Source of the DNA: Bryobacterales bacterium
GTDB lineage: Bacteria; Acidobacteriota; Terriglobia; Bryobacterales; Bryobacteraceae
Length of the DNA: 64,000 nt
NCBI GenBank assembly: GCA_003166865.1
Contig: PMUP01000051.1
Location: 43,419 to 107,418, forward strand
Direction of reading: 5' to 3'
This document shows, in pieces, positions 52,485-60,780 of the stretch. The notes under the pieces are model-generated. The model was not told the origin of the DNA. It was given only the letters and a program-made list of their open reading frames with translations, and made no database searches. A program made the translations under genes and the position numbers. Numbering within the stretch: the first letter of the stretch is position 1; each line of letters begins with the position of its first letter.

Positions 52485-53382
52485 CGCGGCCGAACTCGAC
52501 ATAACTCGCGCTGGCGCGCTATTAAGAGCCGCAGAATTGGTCGCATTTCCGACGGAGACGGTTTACGGCTTGGGAGCCAACGCGCTCGATCCAGCGGCAA
52601 TCGAGAAGATCTACGTTGCAAAAGGTCGTCCGCCGTCGAGCCCGTTGATCGTTCACGTGAGTTCCCTCGAGATGGCTAAAGAACTCGTCCGCGAGTGGCC
52701 CGAGCGAGCCGAACAACTGGCCAGGATATTTTGGCCTGGGCCGCTGACGCTGGTGCTTCCCAAGAAGCCGCACGTTCCAGACCGGCTCACCGCCGGCTTG
52801 GATACGGTTGGAATTCGCATGCCAGCACATCCGATCGCGCAGGCCCTGATTCGCGAGGCCGGCCTCCCGATCGCCGCGCCCAGCGCCAATCTGTTCGGTG
52901 GGCTTTCACCTACCACGGCGCAACACGTGCGCGATGGTTTGGGCAATAGCGTCTCGATGGTGCTGGACGGAGGCCCGTCGAAGGTGGGCATAGAATCCAC
53001 CGTTCTTTCGCTCGCAGGTGCGGATGCAGTATTGTTGAGACTGGGCATGGTGACGCAGCACGAAATTGAAGCAGTGATCGGTCCCGTGCGAGTTCTGAAA
53101 CAGGCTACTGAGGGCGCTCATTCATCGCCCGGTCTGCACGCCCGGCACTATAGCCCGAAGACTCCGCTGATTCTGGTCGAACGAGGCCAAACCCCTCCGA
53201 GTGGGCGCGGAATCTACATTCAGATGCCGGCCGAACCGCGCGAATACGCGGCAGTCCTCTATGAGAGACTGCATCAAGCGGACGCCCAAGGCTGGGACTG
53301 GATCGCCATCGAACACCCGCCGCGCACCGAGGAGTGGTCAGCGATTTGCGATCGGCTCGAGAGGGCCAGTTACCGGCCGTAG
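52459..53382 (+). CDS. L-threonylcarbamoyladenylate synthase (Sua5/TsaC type)
   Basis: 307 residues: a YrdC/Sua5 catalytic domain (about 12-195) with VAFPTETVYGLGANA, the KGRPPSSPLIVHV binding motif and PSANLFGGLSPTTA, plus a C-terminal Sua5 domain (about 215-307, linked by SSPGLHARHYSPKTPL). The enzyme makes threonylcarbamoyl-AMP from threonine, bicarbonate and ATP for the t6A37 tRNA modification. The start overlaps prfB by 26 bp, so the two are translationally linked. Its end overlaps the convergent exported gene by 13 bp. Confidence 0.94.
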   Translation: MRKRICLSSAAELDITRAGALLRAAELVAFPTETVYGLGANALDPAAIEKIYVAKGRPPSSPLIVHVSSLEMAKELVREWPERAEQLARIFWPGPLTLVLPKKPHVPDRLTAGLDTVGIRMPAHPIAQALIREAGLPIAAPSANLFGGLSPTTAQHVRDGLGNSVSMVLDGGPSKVGIESTVLSLAGADAVLLRLGMVTQHEIEAVIGPVRVLKQATEGAHSSPGLHARHYSPKTPLILVERGQTPPSGRGIYIQMPAEPREYAAVLYERLHQADAQGWDWIAIEHPPRTEEWSAICDRLERASYRP

Positions 53383-54140
53383 CAGGCCGACGGGCTCCAA
53401 CCAGCGGCATCGGATTGCTTGCGGAAATGCGTGCTGGTGATCATGCTGCGGAAAAGATAAGTCGGATCGGAGACGATGGTCTTCACCACGATCCAATCAG
53501 CTTCGGGCTCCTTGATCACGTCGAAGAATTCCTGAACGGTCGTTTTATCGCTGTAGGGAACCCCATTGCGGCGCAGATATCCGGGCGCGAGATGGCTGGT
53601 GTTCACTTCCAGCGATCCGCCCTTGGTTGGATCGAACGCAGCTCCGAAATATCCGATGCCACCGGCCGGTCCAAGCCAGCGCGCGGCGGAATAACCTTGC
53701 AGCGTCGGCGGACCGCTAGGAGCCTGCGGCGGACCGAAGTGGAGCAAGCGAGTTTGCGTGCCCGCGTCCGCCTCGACCTTCAAAGTGTTGTCGTCCTGCC
53801 AGGTGATGTGCAAACGCGTGGGAATGCGCATCAGGCCAGCCGCGCCGTAAGCCTTGCACTGATTGCCCGCGGCTTCGTCCTTGGCCGGATCCCAAGCGTT
53901 GGCGGCCTTCATGCCTTCGGGATTCAGCGGCACGCCGGCGAAATCGCCCTTCGGCGCGGCGATCATGCGGAAGCGCCAATCTTCGGTCACGATGGAGACC
54001 CAGTAGCCGGTGAGCTCGATGGGCGCGACGGCTTTGGCGGGTTTGGGTGGGCCGGGAGGCGGGCCGAACGGAAATTGCGCGAAGAGCGCGGGCGCGAAGG
54101 CCAGAATTGCTAGAACTTTGACGGCTAAGAGCTTTTTCAT
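53370..54140 (-). CDS. Exported hypothetical protein, operon with MBL hydrolase
   Basis: 256 residues with a signal peptide (VKVLAILAFAPALFAQ) and a Pro-rich linker (FPFGPPPGPPKPAK). The mature domain begins LTGYWVSIVTEDWRFRM, followed by DWDPAKDEA-like sequence (AWDPAKDEAAGNQCKAYGAA), TRLHITWQDDNTLKVEADAG and APGYLRRNGVPYSDKTTV. The last element resembles EGWIRRNGLPRSDRAIV in the gene two places upstream, so the two are probably related. Function unknown. Its start overlaps the MBL gene stop by ATGA. The overall look is the acidobacterial exported-protein family of which several members occur in this window. Confidence 0.78.
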   Translation of the reverse strand: MKKLLAVKVLAILAFAPALFAQFPFGPPPGPPKPAKAVAPIELTGYWVSIVTEDWRFRMIAAPKGDFAGVPLNPEGMKAANAWDPAKDEAAGNQCKAYGAAGLMRIPTRLHITWQDDNTLKVEADAGTQTRLLHFGPPQAPSGPPTLQGYSAARWLGPAGGIGYFGAAFDPTKGGSLEVNTSHLAPGYLRRNGVPYSDKTTVQEFFDVIKEPEADWIVVKTIVSDPTYLFRSMITSTHFRKQSDAAGWSPSACYGR

Positions 54141-55102
54141 TTCTCACCCTTCAAACTTTTGTAAACGGCTTCGACGAACTTGTCCGTCGTCCAGAAGCCG
54201 GTGGTGGAACCGTATAAAGGATCGTAGTCCTGCGTCGGCCGGGCGGCCTTCACTTGTTCGAGCGTCATGCCTTTCTTGATCATGTCGCGCACGCGATCGC
54301 GAATGATGATGGTCATTTCGCGGAAATTCAGCACGTCCCCGAAGTCGCACAAGCGTCCGTGGCCGGGGACCACCATCGTGCCGCCCTCCTGGCCGTAAAT
54401 CGGGATGATCATGTCGACGATCTTCTGCAGCGCGTCGATGGTGCCCTGAATGCTGCCGCCGGCGGCGAGATCGATGATCGGATAGTTGGTAGTGGTGAAG
54501 ATGTCCCCGGTCGCGATGACATCGTCGCGGCGGAAGAACACAATGCTATCGCCATCGGTATGGGCCGCGGGCTGATGCAGGATGTCGACGCCTTCGCCGT
54601 TGAAGTACAGCTTCTTTTGGTCACCCAGGAACGTGTCGGTGGGCCAGCCCTTCTCGGGACTCGGGGCCTGCGTCCCTGTCGGCGCGCTCATGCGATTGAG
54701 GACGTTGATGTGCGAAATGACCGCCGCGCCCACGCCCGCGTCCTGAATGTCACCCGTTACGTTGGCGCCGACGATGGTACTGCCGGCCAGGCGAATTTTA
54801 ACATTGCCGCCGGTGTGATCGGCATGATAATGCGTGTTGATGACATAACGGATGGGCCCGTTGGAAATCGTCTTGATGGCGGCCAGAACCTTGTCGGCCA
54901 TCGGCTCCAGGCCAGTGTCGACAACCAACACGCCGTCTTTGCCGGTTTGGACCGTAATGTTGCCGCCCGCGCCCACAATCATGTAGATGTTGCCCTGCAC
55001 GGGCAGCACGTGGACTTCAGCGCTCTGATTTTGCGCGCAGACCAAGCCGGCGGTTGCGATTAGCCCTCCGGCCGCGATTAAAGAGGCAAAGAGGGTTCTC
55101 AT
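54137..55102 (-). CDS. MBL-fold metallo-hydrolase, exported
   Basis: 321 residues with a signal peptide (cleavage near VCAQN). The metallo-beta-lactamase motif THYHADHTGG supplies His91, His93, Asp95 and His96; further ligands are in AAHTDGDS, TGDIF and VVPGHGR. It is a periplasmic zinc hydrolase of the broad MBL superfamily; lactamase, lactonase or other activity cannot be told apart. Both neighbours overlap by ATGA (55099-55102 and 54137-54140), making a strictly coupled three-gene operon with two exported proteins of unknown function. The frame is open to 55300 but the extension lies in the upstream gene. Confidence 0.9.
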   Translation of the reverse strand: MRTLFASLIAAGGLIATAGLVCAQNQSAEVHVLPVQGNIYMIVGAGGNITVQTGKDGVLVVDTGLEPMADKVLAAIKTISNGPIRYVINTHYHADHTGGNVKIRLAGSTIVGANVTGDIQDAGVGAAVISHINVLNRMSAPTGTQAPSPEKGWPTDTFLGDQKKLYFNGEGVDILHQPAAHTDGDSIVFFRRDDVIATGDIFTTTNYPIIDLAAGGSIQGTIDALQKIVDMIIPIYGQEGGTMVVPGHGRLCDFGDVLNFREMTIIIRDRVRDMIKKGMTLEQVKAARPTQDYDPLYGSTTGFWTTDKFVEAVYKSLKGEK

Positions 55103-55980
55103 TTTGCGTCCGCCTTGGCAGCCGGGGCCGTTCCACGAATTTTGTTTTGATACTCGGGATACATCGTGTCGGCTCCGCCGCGCGCGGCTTTGGGCGGAAT
55201 GCCGTGCTTGGCCGGGAATTCGTCGAGGAAGGTGTTGGTGCCGGGCACGTGATGCGGGATCACGCCCTTGGCCCGGATGACCTCTTCCACGCTTTCGCAT
55301 GGATAGGGCGCGATCTGGCCGCCGATTTCATAAAGGTAGTCGCGGGTGCGGATGAAGGGCTCGGTGAGATAGGGGGGATCGCGAATGACCGTCATGATCG
55401 TCAGATTGTCGCCATGCCGGATGAAGTGCTCGGTGACGATGGCACGATCGCTACGCGGCAGACCGTTGCGGCGGATCCAGCCTTCCTTCAAATGCGTGGT
55501 GGTGACGGCGAGAACGTCGCCTTCCCATTTGCCGGTGGAGAAACCCTGCGAGGTGTGCAGCGCGTACTCGGGCGGATGGGGGCGGCCGTCCATCCATATG
55601 GTGCGCTCGGTGCCCCACGCGAAGTGGTGCGTGTGGATGGCGATGAGCGTCTGCGAATCCTTGTCGAATTCTTCCCAGATGCGCATGCCGGCGAAGCTGG
55701 GGACGTAATCGGACGGATGGACGCGGCACTGATATTCGGGCAGCGTGATGAGCGATGCATCCCAGGCGTCGGCGCGGTAGCGCGCGGCATCGTTGACGGG
55801 GACGCCGAGGTAATCGCCCAGCTCGGGGCCGGGCAGGCGTTCAGGCTCGTCTTCGTGCAAAATTTGCAGATTGTTCCAGACGCCGCCGAGATTGACCTGG
55901 CCGAAGGCGGGAGCGTGGGCCAGCGTCAGCATCACGGGGAACAGCCAGGCAAAGCTGGCCATTCGATGGGTTCTTTCCAT
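55099..55980 (-). CDS. Exported hypothetical protein with WEGD motif, operon with MBL hydrolase
   Basis: 293 residues with a signal peptide ending near AFGQV. The mature protein begins NLGGVWNNLQI, has EYQCRVHPSDYVPSFAGM, then GKWEGDVLAVTTTHLKEGW and RNGLPRSDRAIVTEHFIR. The WEGD-L-V segment is shared with the gene at 18466-19299. It is the first gene of the three-gene MBL operon. No enzymatic motif is recognisable; the family could bind or modify a ligand at the envelope. A second ATG at 55962 (MASFAW) may be the true start. The family relationship is by eye. Confidence 0.8.
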   Translation of the reverse strand: MERTHRMASFAWLFPVMLTLAHAPAFGQVNLGGVWNNLQILHEDEPERLPGPELGDYLGVPVNDAARYRADAWDASLITLPEYQCRVHPSDYVPSFAGMRIWEEFDKDSQTLIAIHTHHFAWGTERTIWMDGRPHPPEYALHTSQGFSTGKWEGDVLAVTTTHLKEGWIRRNGLPRSDRAIVTEHFIRHGDNLTIMTVIRDPPYLTEPFIRTRDYLYEIGGQIAPYPCESVEEVIRAKGVIPHHVPGTNTFLDEFPAKHGIPPKAARGGADTMYPEYQNKIRGTAPAAKADAK

Positions 55981-56054
55981 AAACCTTCCTATTTTTGAAG
56001 CCCGGCCACCGGCCGAGCGAGTATTAGAGCGTGACTGACATGATTGTATACAGG

Positions 56055-56555
56055 TCAGGGCGGTTTGTCGATTGGCGCCGGGGGGCGGTGGGGCACGGCA
56101 GGTTTCCGCCGAGCCGTGGGGTTCTTGGCGGCCGCGCTGCGGGTTTTTACCACGCTCCTGCCGGTCCCGCGCGCGCCGGCTGGCGCTGCTTGCTCCACCG
56201 CCGCCTGAATGTAGCGGCGCACGAACGGCCGCTCCACATCGCCCAGGCTCGCGAATTTGATGTGGCGCATGGTCTTGCCATCGCCCTCCAGCACGCGATT
56301 CGGATCGGCGAGCGATGTTCCAAGCGGGAAGCCGAGGTTCACGTGCTTCGCGTTGGTCGCGATGTAGCAGAACATATCCTTCATCTTTCCGCTGAACCCG
56401 AACCATATCGCGACCGTATAGACCTGGTAAACCGATTCCGACGCCTCGGGCGCCTCCTCCAGAACGATCTCCCGCAGCGCCAGTGCCAGGTCTGAAATGT
56501 GCCGGTCGTACGCTTCAAGGAAACCGAGCAGTTGGGGATCGGGCGGCCGGCGCAT
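56055..56555 (-). CDS. DUF1801 domain-containing protein
   Basis: 166 residues. The YdhG/DUF1801 core (about 10-120) contains VAIWFGFSGKMKDMFCYIA, VNLGFPLGTSLADP and MRHIKFASLGDVERPFVRR. The C-terminal 45 residues are a basic, Pro/Ala/Arg-rich tail (VVKTRSAAAKNPTARRKPAV), possibly nucleic-acid binding. Function unknown. ATG 56555 lies only 10 bp after a good -10 element, so the message is probably leaderless or nearly so. Confidence 0.85.
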   Translation of the reverse strand: MRRPPDPQLLGFLEAYDRHISDLALALREIVLEEAPEASESVYQVYTVAIWFGFSGKMKDMFCYIATNAKHVNLGFPLGTSLADPNRVLEGDGKTMRHIKFASLGDVERPFVRRYIQAAVEQAAPAGARGTGRSVVKTRSAAAKNPTARRKPAVPHRPPAPIDKPP

Positions 56556-56565
56556 GATCGGACCG

Positions 56566-56594
56566 AATATACACTGAAAGTCTATGGACCGCAA
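56566..56594 (-). promoter_or_regulatory. Promoter of the DUF1801 gene
   Basis: On the minus strand TTGCGG (56594-56589) and TATATT (56571-56566) are separated by exactly 17 bp. The -10 ends 10 bp before the ATG at 56555, which places the transcription start only a few bases before the codon. Confidence 0.55.
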
Positions 56595-56706
56595 TCAGGC
56601 GTGAGTAGCGATGTGGGCGGGGTAATCGGGTTGAGAAAAGCGCTGGGCCCTGGCTGATCGGATACACTAAGTTGTCTCGCAATATGCCGCTTTCAGCAGG
56701 CCCCAC

Positions 56707-58023
56707 GTGAATGTGCCCACGCGCCCGCCACTGCGCTTTTGCATGATCACTAGCTTTTACCCCCCTTACAACTTCGGGGGGGACGGCATCTACGTGCACC
56801 GCCTGTCAAATGAGCTGGCGCGGCGTGGGAACCTGGTGGACGTCATCCACTGTATTGACGCCTACAATTTCGCAGCTCCGCCGCCGTCAACCGGCTATCG
56901 GGATCACCCCAATGTCACGGTCCACGGCCTCAAGAGCGGACTGGGAATGCTTTCTCCGTTAGCCACGCAACAGACCGGCTTTCCGCTCATGAAGTCCAGG
57001 CGAATCCGGGAAATCCTGAGCAAGGGCTTCGACGTAATCCACTATCACAACATTTCTCTGGTGGGCGGACCGGGAGTTCTCGCGTTCGGAGATGCGATCA
57101 AGCTCTACACCATGCACGACTACTGGCTCATTTGCCCGACGCACGGCTTGTTCAGGTTCAACCGTGCTCCGTGTGCCCGGCCAACGTTCTGCGCGGCATG
57201 CACTCTGGTTTACAAACGGCCGCCACAGTTATGGCGCTATTTCGGATTGATGGAGAGCGCGATCAAGAATGTGGATGCCTTCATTGCGCCGAGCTTGACG
57301 AGCCAGCGCAAGCATGAACAGCTGGGGCTCAAAGGGCGCATTGTGCATCTGCCCAACTTTGTTTCGCCCAGCTTCGCTTCGATGGATACCGGCGACTCCG
57401 CGCCAGCCAAGCCCGATGACCCGCCGCCAGAGGAGCGCTATTTTCTGTTTGTCGGGCGCCTGGAAAAGCTCAAGGGCTTGCACACCCTGATACCGGTATT
57501 CCTGCGTCAATCGAAGGTGCAGCTATGGATTGCGGGCACAGGGAGCGAAGAGGCTGCGCTGCGCGAGTTGACGCGAGGAGACTCGAAAATACGTTTCCTG
57601 GGCCATCAATCCGCGCCGGCTCTAAGACTCCTTTATCGAGACGCCATCGCGGTGCTGTATCCCTCGATCAACTTCCAGGTGGGTCTTCCGGAATCCAGCA
57701 CAAGCAGCGGACAGGGCGCCCCGCTGGTGATCATGGAAGCCTTCAGCCAGAAGACCCCGGTAATTGCGAGCAACATCGGCAGTATACCGGCGCTGCTGGA
57801 GCAGACCGGCGGCGGACTGGTCTACTCCACCGAGCAGGAGCTGCTAGCGGCCATGGACCGGCTCCTGTCGGATCTGGCGCACAGACGCGAATTGGGTTTG
57901 CGAGCGTACGCTGCCTATCGCGCCAATTGGACCGCGGAAGCGCATCTGGATCGTTACTTCGGGCTGATTGACGAGATCGCTGCCACGCGCAGCCGCACTT
58001 CACCCTTGCCATCTGCGCCGTAA
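56707..58023 (+). CDS. Glycosyltransferase family 4
   Basis: 438 residues, GTG start. A GT-B fold enzyme: the N-terminal domain begins FCMITSFYPPYNFGGDGIYV, typical of GT4; the C-terminal domain has YFLFVGRLEKLKGLHTLI and the donor-binding segment GAPLVIMEAFSQKTPVIASN with the E-x7-E type Glu. A Cys-rich loop (RAPCARPTFCAACTLVYKR) in the acceptor domain, like those in some GT4 proteins with CxxC-type motifs, may bind metal. It uses a nucleotide sugar to build a polysaccharide or glycolipid; acceptor unknown. It stands alone, with no other polysaccharide genes nearby. Confidence 0.9.
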   Translation: MNVPTRPPLRFCMITSFYPPYNFGGDGIYVHRLSNELARRGNLVDVIHCIDAYNFAAPPPSTGYRDHPNVTVHGLKSGLGMLSPLATQQTGFPLMKSRRIREILSKGFDVIHYHNISLVGGPGVLAFGDAIKLYTMHDYWLICPTHGLFRFNRAPCARPTFCAACTLVYKRPPQLWRYFGLMESAIKNVDAFIAPSLTSQRKHEQLGLKGRIVHLPNFVSPSFASMDTGDSAPAKPDDPPPEERYFLFVGRLEKLKGLHTLIPVFLRQSKVQLWIAGTGSEEAALRELTRGDSKIRFLGHQSAPALRLLYRDAIAVLYPSINFQVGLPESSTSSGQGAPLVIMEAFSQKTPVIASNIGSIPALLEQTGGGLVYSTEQELLAAMDRLLSDLAHRRELGLRAYAAYRANWTAEAHLDRYFGLIDEIAATRSRTSPLPSAP

Positions 58024-58028
58024 TATGA

Positions 58029-58046
58029 GAACCTGAATTCAGGTTC
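58029..58046. promoter_or_regulatory. Palindromic operator for the DUF5367-TetR pair
   Basis: GAACCTGAATTCAGGTTC is a perfect 18-bp palindrome ending five bases before the ATG of the DUF5367-like gene. The flanks are A/T-rich (TAATATGA left, ATATTATG right). Its position on top of the translation start and promoter region fits repression by the TetR protein encoded next but one; that link is inferred. Confidence 0.7.
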
Positions 58047-58051
58047 ATATT

Positions 58052-58405
58052 ATGCGCCGCCGTCTCGTGCTTTACGGTTTCGTTGGCTGGATGGCCGCCA
58101 CCATTGCGCTACGGGCCGGGGGACAGTATTTGCTGCGTCCCGGCGATTGGAGGGGAACGCTGGTTCTGTTCGCCGTCAGCTTTCCGATCATGGCTTTCCT
58201 GGTACGGCGCCTATGCAGCGGGCTCGGCGGCGCGGTGCTGGTCCTCGCGCCCACCCTCCTGCTGGATCCATTTTCGAGTGCGTTCTTCCCGGTGGTTTTT
58301 CCGAATATGGCGCCGGAAGTGGCCGGCGTTTTTGGCGGCTGGATGCTGTGGTGTTGCGCCGCCGGCCTGCTGGGAACAACCTTCGGCAGGTCAACGCCAG
58401 CGTGA
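58052..58405 (+). CDS. DUF5367-like small membrane protein
   Basis: 117 residues with four hydrophobic stretches (about 5-25, 34-52, 58-75 and 88-108), consistent with a four-helix membrane protein. The beginning RRLVLYGFVGWMAATIALRAGGQYLL resembles DUF5367 proteins (recognised by eye). It overlaps the following TetR gene by GTGA, and a palindromic operator precedes it. The layout is that of a self-regulated membrane-effector/repressor pair, but the effector's function is unknown. Confidence 0.78.
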   Translation: MRRRLVLYGFVGWMAATIALRAGGQYLLRPGDWRGTLVLFAVSFPIMAFLVRRLCSGLGGAVLVLAPTLLLDPFSSAFFPVVFPNMAPEVAGVFGGWMLWCCAAGLLGTTFGRSTPA

Positions 58406-59061
58406 AGAAGCGTCCGAACCTGCTCGCGGATGAAGACCTTCCGCCAGCACCGCATCAAAAGCGAAGTATCCACAAACGGGCGCGATTGAAGGCGGCCGGC
58501 CTCGCCCTGTTCGGGGAAAAAGCTTATGAAGCCACATCGATCGACGATATTGCGCGACGCGCGAAACTCGCGGTCGGGGGTTTCTATCAGCACTTCCGTT
58601 CCAAGCGGCAACTGCTGCTGGCGTTGATGGACGAGTTGCTCGAACACTTGAGCCAGATCGACCTTCGTCCAAAAGCGTTCGCCAATGTCCAGGCAGGCTT
58701 GCGCGAATTGTTGTCCACCGCGTTTTCCAGGGATCTGAAATACCTGGGAGCCTACCGCGCCTGGCAGGAAGCGACGCTCTCCGATCCGGACCTGGCGCGG
58801 AAGGAAGCGCAGATTCACGCGTGGACAACGGCCCGAGTCCTTAGGGTGTTTCAGCTACTGCGGCAATTGCCCGCTGCGCGGCCGGATGTTGACATTCGAG
58901 TGCTGGCGCGCGTGATGGACGGTTTTTTCTGGAGCCTTCTGGCGCGAGCCGTGAAAATGCGCAGAGCGGAGCTCGATCAGTGGATCGATACGTCCGCGCA
59001 TCTCATCTTTCATGCGATGTTTTCGGACGCCAGGGCGGACCGCCGTCGTCCCCGCACTTGA
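58402..59061 (+). CDS. TetR/AcrR family transcriptional regulator
   Basis: 219 residues from GTG 58402, which overlaps the stop of the membrane-protein gene. The N-terminal helix-turn-helix is clear (about 28-75: AAGLALFGEKAYEATSIDDI, then KLAVGGFYQHFRSKRQLLLA). The C-terminal ligand domain (about 80-219) is helical; no ligand can be inferred. It probably represses its own operon through the 58029-58046 palindrome. A longer frame begins at 58147 but is the shadow of the upstream gene. Confidence 0.9.
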   Translation: MKKRPNLLADEDLPPAPHQKRSIHKRARLKAAGLALFGEKAYEATSIDDIARRAKLAVGGFYQHFRSKRQLLLALMDELLEHLSQIDLRPKAFANVQAGLRELLSTAFSRDLKYLGAYRAWQEATLSDPDLARKEAQIHAWTTARVLRVFQLLRQLPAARPDVDIRVLARVMDGFFWSLLARAVKMRRAELDQWIDTSAHLIFHAMFSDARADRRRPRT

Positions 59062-59130
59062 CAGGGTTGCAGAAATCCTGCAAGCTTCAACGAAAGGCGC
59101 CGGAGCTACGCGCCTGGCCAAAGGATCCCC

Positions 59131-60780
59131 ATGCCATTCAATCGCCGGCAATTTGTTGGAATTCTGGGAGCGGCCACAGCCCTCCGAGGGGCAACCGTCC
59201 GGGCCGATGTCGTTTTATATAACGGCAACATTCATACCATGGACCCGGCCAATCCTCAGGCTGCGGCCGTCGCCATCTCGGGCGGACGCTTTCTCGCGGT
59301 AGGCGCCAAGGATGAAATCGACAACCTGGCATCGGCGAACACCAAGCGGATCGATCTGGGCGGCCGCACCGTGCTGCCCGGATTTATCGACGCCCACTTG
59401 CACACGGCGTCCTCGGGATTGCGGCATCTCAAGGAAGTGGACTGCGACTTGCGATCCATCGCCGCCATCCAAGCAGCCATCCGCGAGCGCGCCGCCAAAA
59501 CTCCGCCGGGCCAGTGGGTAGTTGGCTTCAAGTACGATGACACCAAGACATCCGACGGCCGCGCTCTCACCATCGCGGATCTCGATGCCGCGGCGCCCAA
59601 TAATCCGGTACTCATCAATCATCGCGGCGGCCACACGTCGTGGGTTAACTCGAAGGCTCTGGCCTCGGCCGACGTAAATCAGAAGACGCCCGATCCGCCG
59701 GGAGGCAAGTTCGAGCGCGGTCCCGACGGCAAGCTGACTGGACGCGCGATGGAATCGGCGAACGATCCATTTCGAGCGAAGATTCCCAACACCGCGACGC
59801 GCGCGGAACGGCAAGAAGGCGTCAAGCTCATCACCAAAATGATCGTGCGCAGTGGGATCACGTCGGTCAACGACCCCACCGGCCAGCCCGAAGATCTCAT
59901 CGCGTATCAGGACGCGTATGCGGCCGGCGACCTCAGCGTACGGGTTTACGGCTTCATCAGCCAGCCTTTTATAAAGAAGATGCTTCCTTCGGGAGTCCAT
60001 TCCGGATTGGGAAACGAGTGGGTGCGCGTGGGCGCCATGAAGATGTTCTGCGACGGATCCATCTCGGAGCGAGATGCGCGGGTTTCCGAGCCTTACGTCG
60101 GACGGCCGAACGACTTTGGCATCTTGGTCAACAACGAGGAGCAGCTTTTCGAAATGGCGCGGGAACCGTACAAGGCGGGTTGGCAGATCGGCACGCATGC
60201 CAACGGCGACGTCGCCATCGACATCGTGTTGCGCGTCTATGAGCGATTGCAGCGCGAGACGCCCAAGAAAGATCCCCGCTTCCGCATCGAGCACTGCACC
60301 ATCATCAACGACGATCTGGTCCGCCGCATCAAGGCCCAGGGCGTCATCCCGCTTCCCTTCTCGAGCTACGTGTACTATCACGGCGAAAAAATGAAAGCGT
60401 ATGGCGCCCAGCGATTGAATTCGATGTTTGCGCTGCGCAGTTTCCTGGATGCCGGGATTCCCTGCACCATGTCGTCGGATTATCCGCCGGGTCCCTTCGA
60501 GCCGATGATGTTCCTGCAATCGGCGGTTACGCGCACGGATACGATGGGAAATGTTTGGGGACCCAAACAGCGCATCACGATCGCGGAAGCCCTGCGCGTC
60601 GGCACAGTGAACGGCGCGCATGCGTCCTTTGAAGAAAAGCTGAAAGGTTCCATCGAAGTGGGCAAGCTGGCCGACCTGGTGGTTCTTGGCCGCGATCCGC
60701 TGAAGGAAGATCCATCGTCGCTGGTGACGATTCCCGTCGAGCGCACCATGGTCGGCGGAGATTGGAAATTCGAAGCATGA
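59131..60780 (+). CDS. YtcJ-like metal-dependent amidohydrolase, probably exported
   Basis: 549 residues. The N-terminus NRRQFVGILGAATALRGA has a twin-arginine-like start (RRQF) and a hydrophobic stretch, suggesting Tat export. The amidohydrolase core has DAHLH (His89, His91), IGTHANGD, the RIEHCTI segment with a His and SSDYPPGP with the catalytic Asp. The YtcJ group includes N-substituted formamide deformylases and related enzymes; the substrate is unknown. The ATGA overlap with the downstream PQQ-type dehydrogenase at 60777-60780 couples their translation. Confidence 0.9.
   Translation: MPFNRRQFVGILGAATALRGATVRADVVLYNGNIHTMDPANPQAAAVAISGGRFLAVGAKDEIDNLASANTKRIDLGGRTVLPGFIDAHLHTASSGLRHLKEVDCDLRSIAAIQAAIRERAAKTPPGQWVVGFKYDDTKTSDGRALTIADLDAAAPNNPVLINHRGGHTSWVNSKALASADVNQKTPDPPGGKFERGPDGKLTGRAMESANDPFRAKIPNTATRAERQEGVKLITKMIVRSGITSVNDPTGQPEDLIAYQDAYAAGDLSVRVYGFISQPFIKKMLPSGVHSGLGNEWVRVGAMKMFCDGSISERDARVSEPYVGRPNDFGILVNNEEQLFEMAREPYKAGWQIGTHANGDVAIDIVLRVYERLQRETPKKDPRFRIEHCTIINDDLVRRIKAQGVIPLPFSSYVYYHGEKMKAYGAQRLNSMFALRSFLDAGIPCTMSSDYPPGPFEPMMFLQSAVTRTDTMGNVWGPKQRITIAEALRVGTVNGAHASFEEKLKGSIEVGKLADLVVLGRDPLKEDPSSLVTIPVERTMVGGDWKFEA

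Noticed and set aside
58147-58401. Extended N-terminus for the TetR gene
   Set aside because: The extension is the off-frame reading of the DUF5367-like gene; the HTH region begins normally from GTG 58402.
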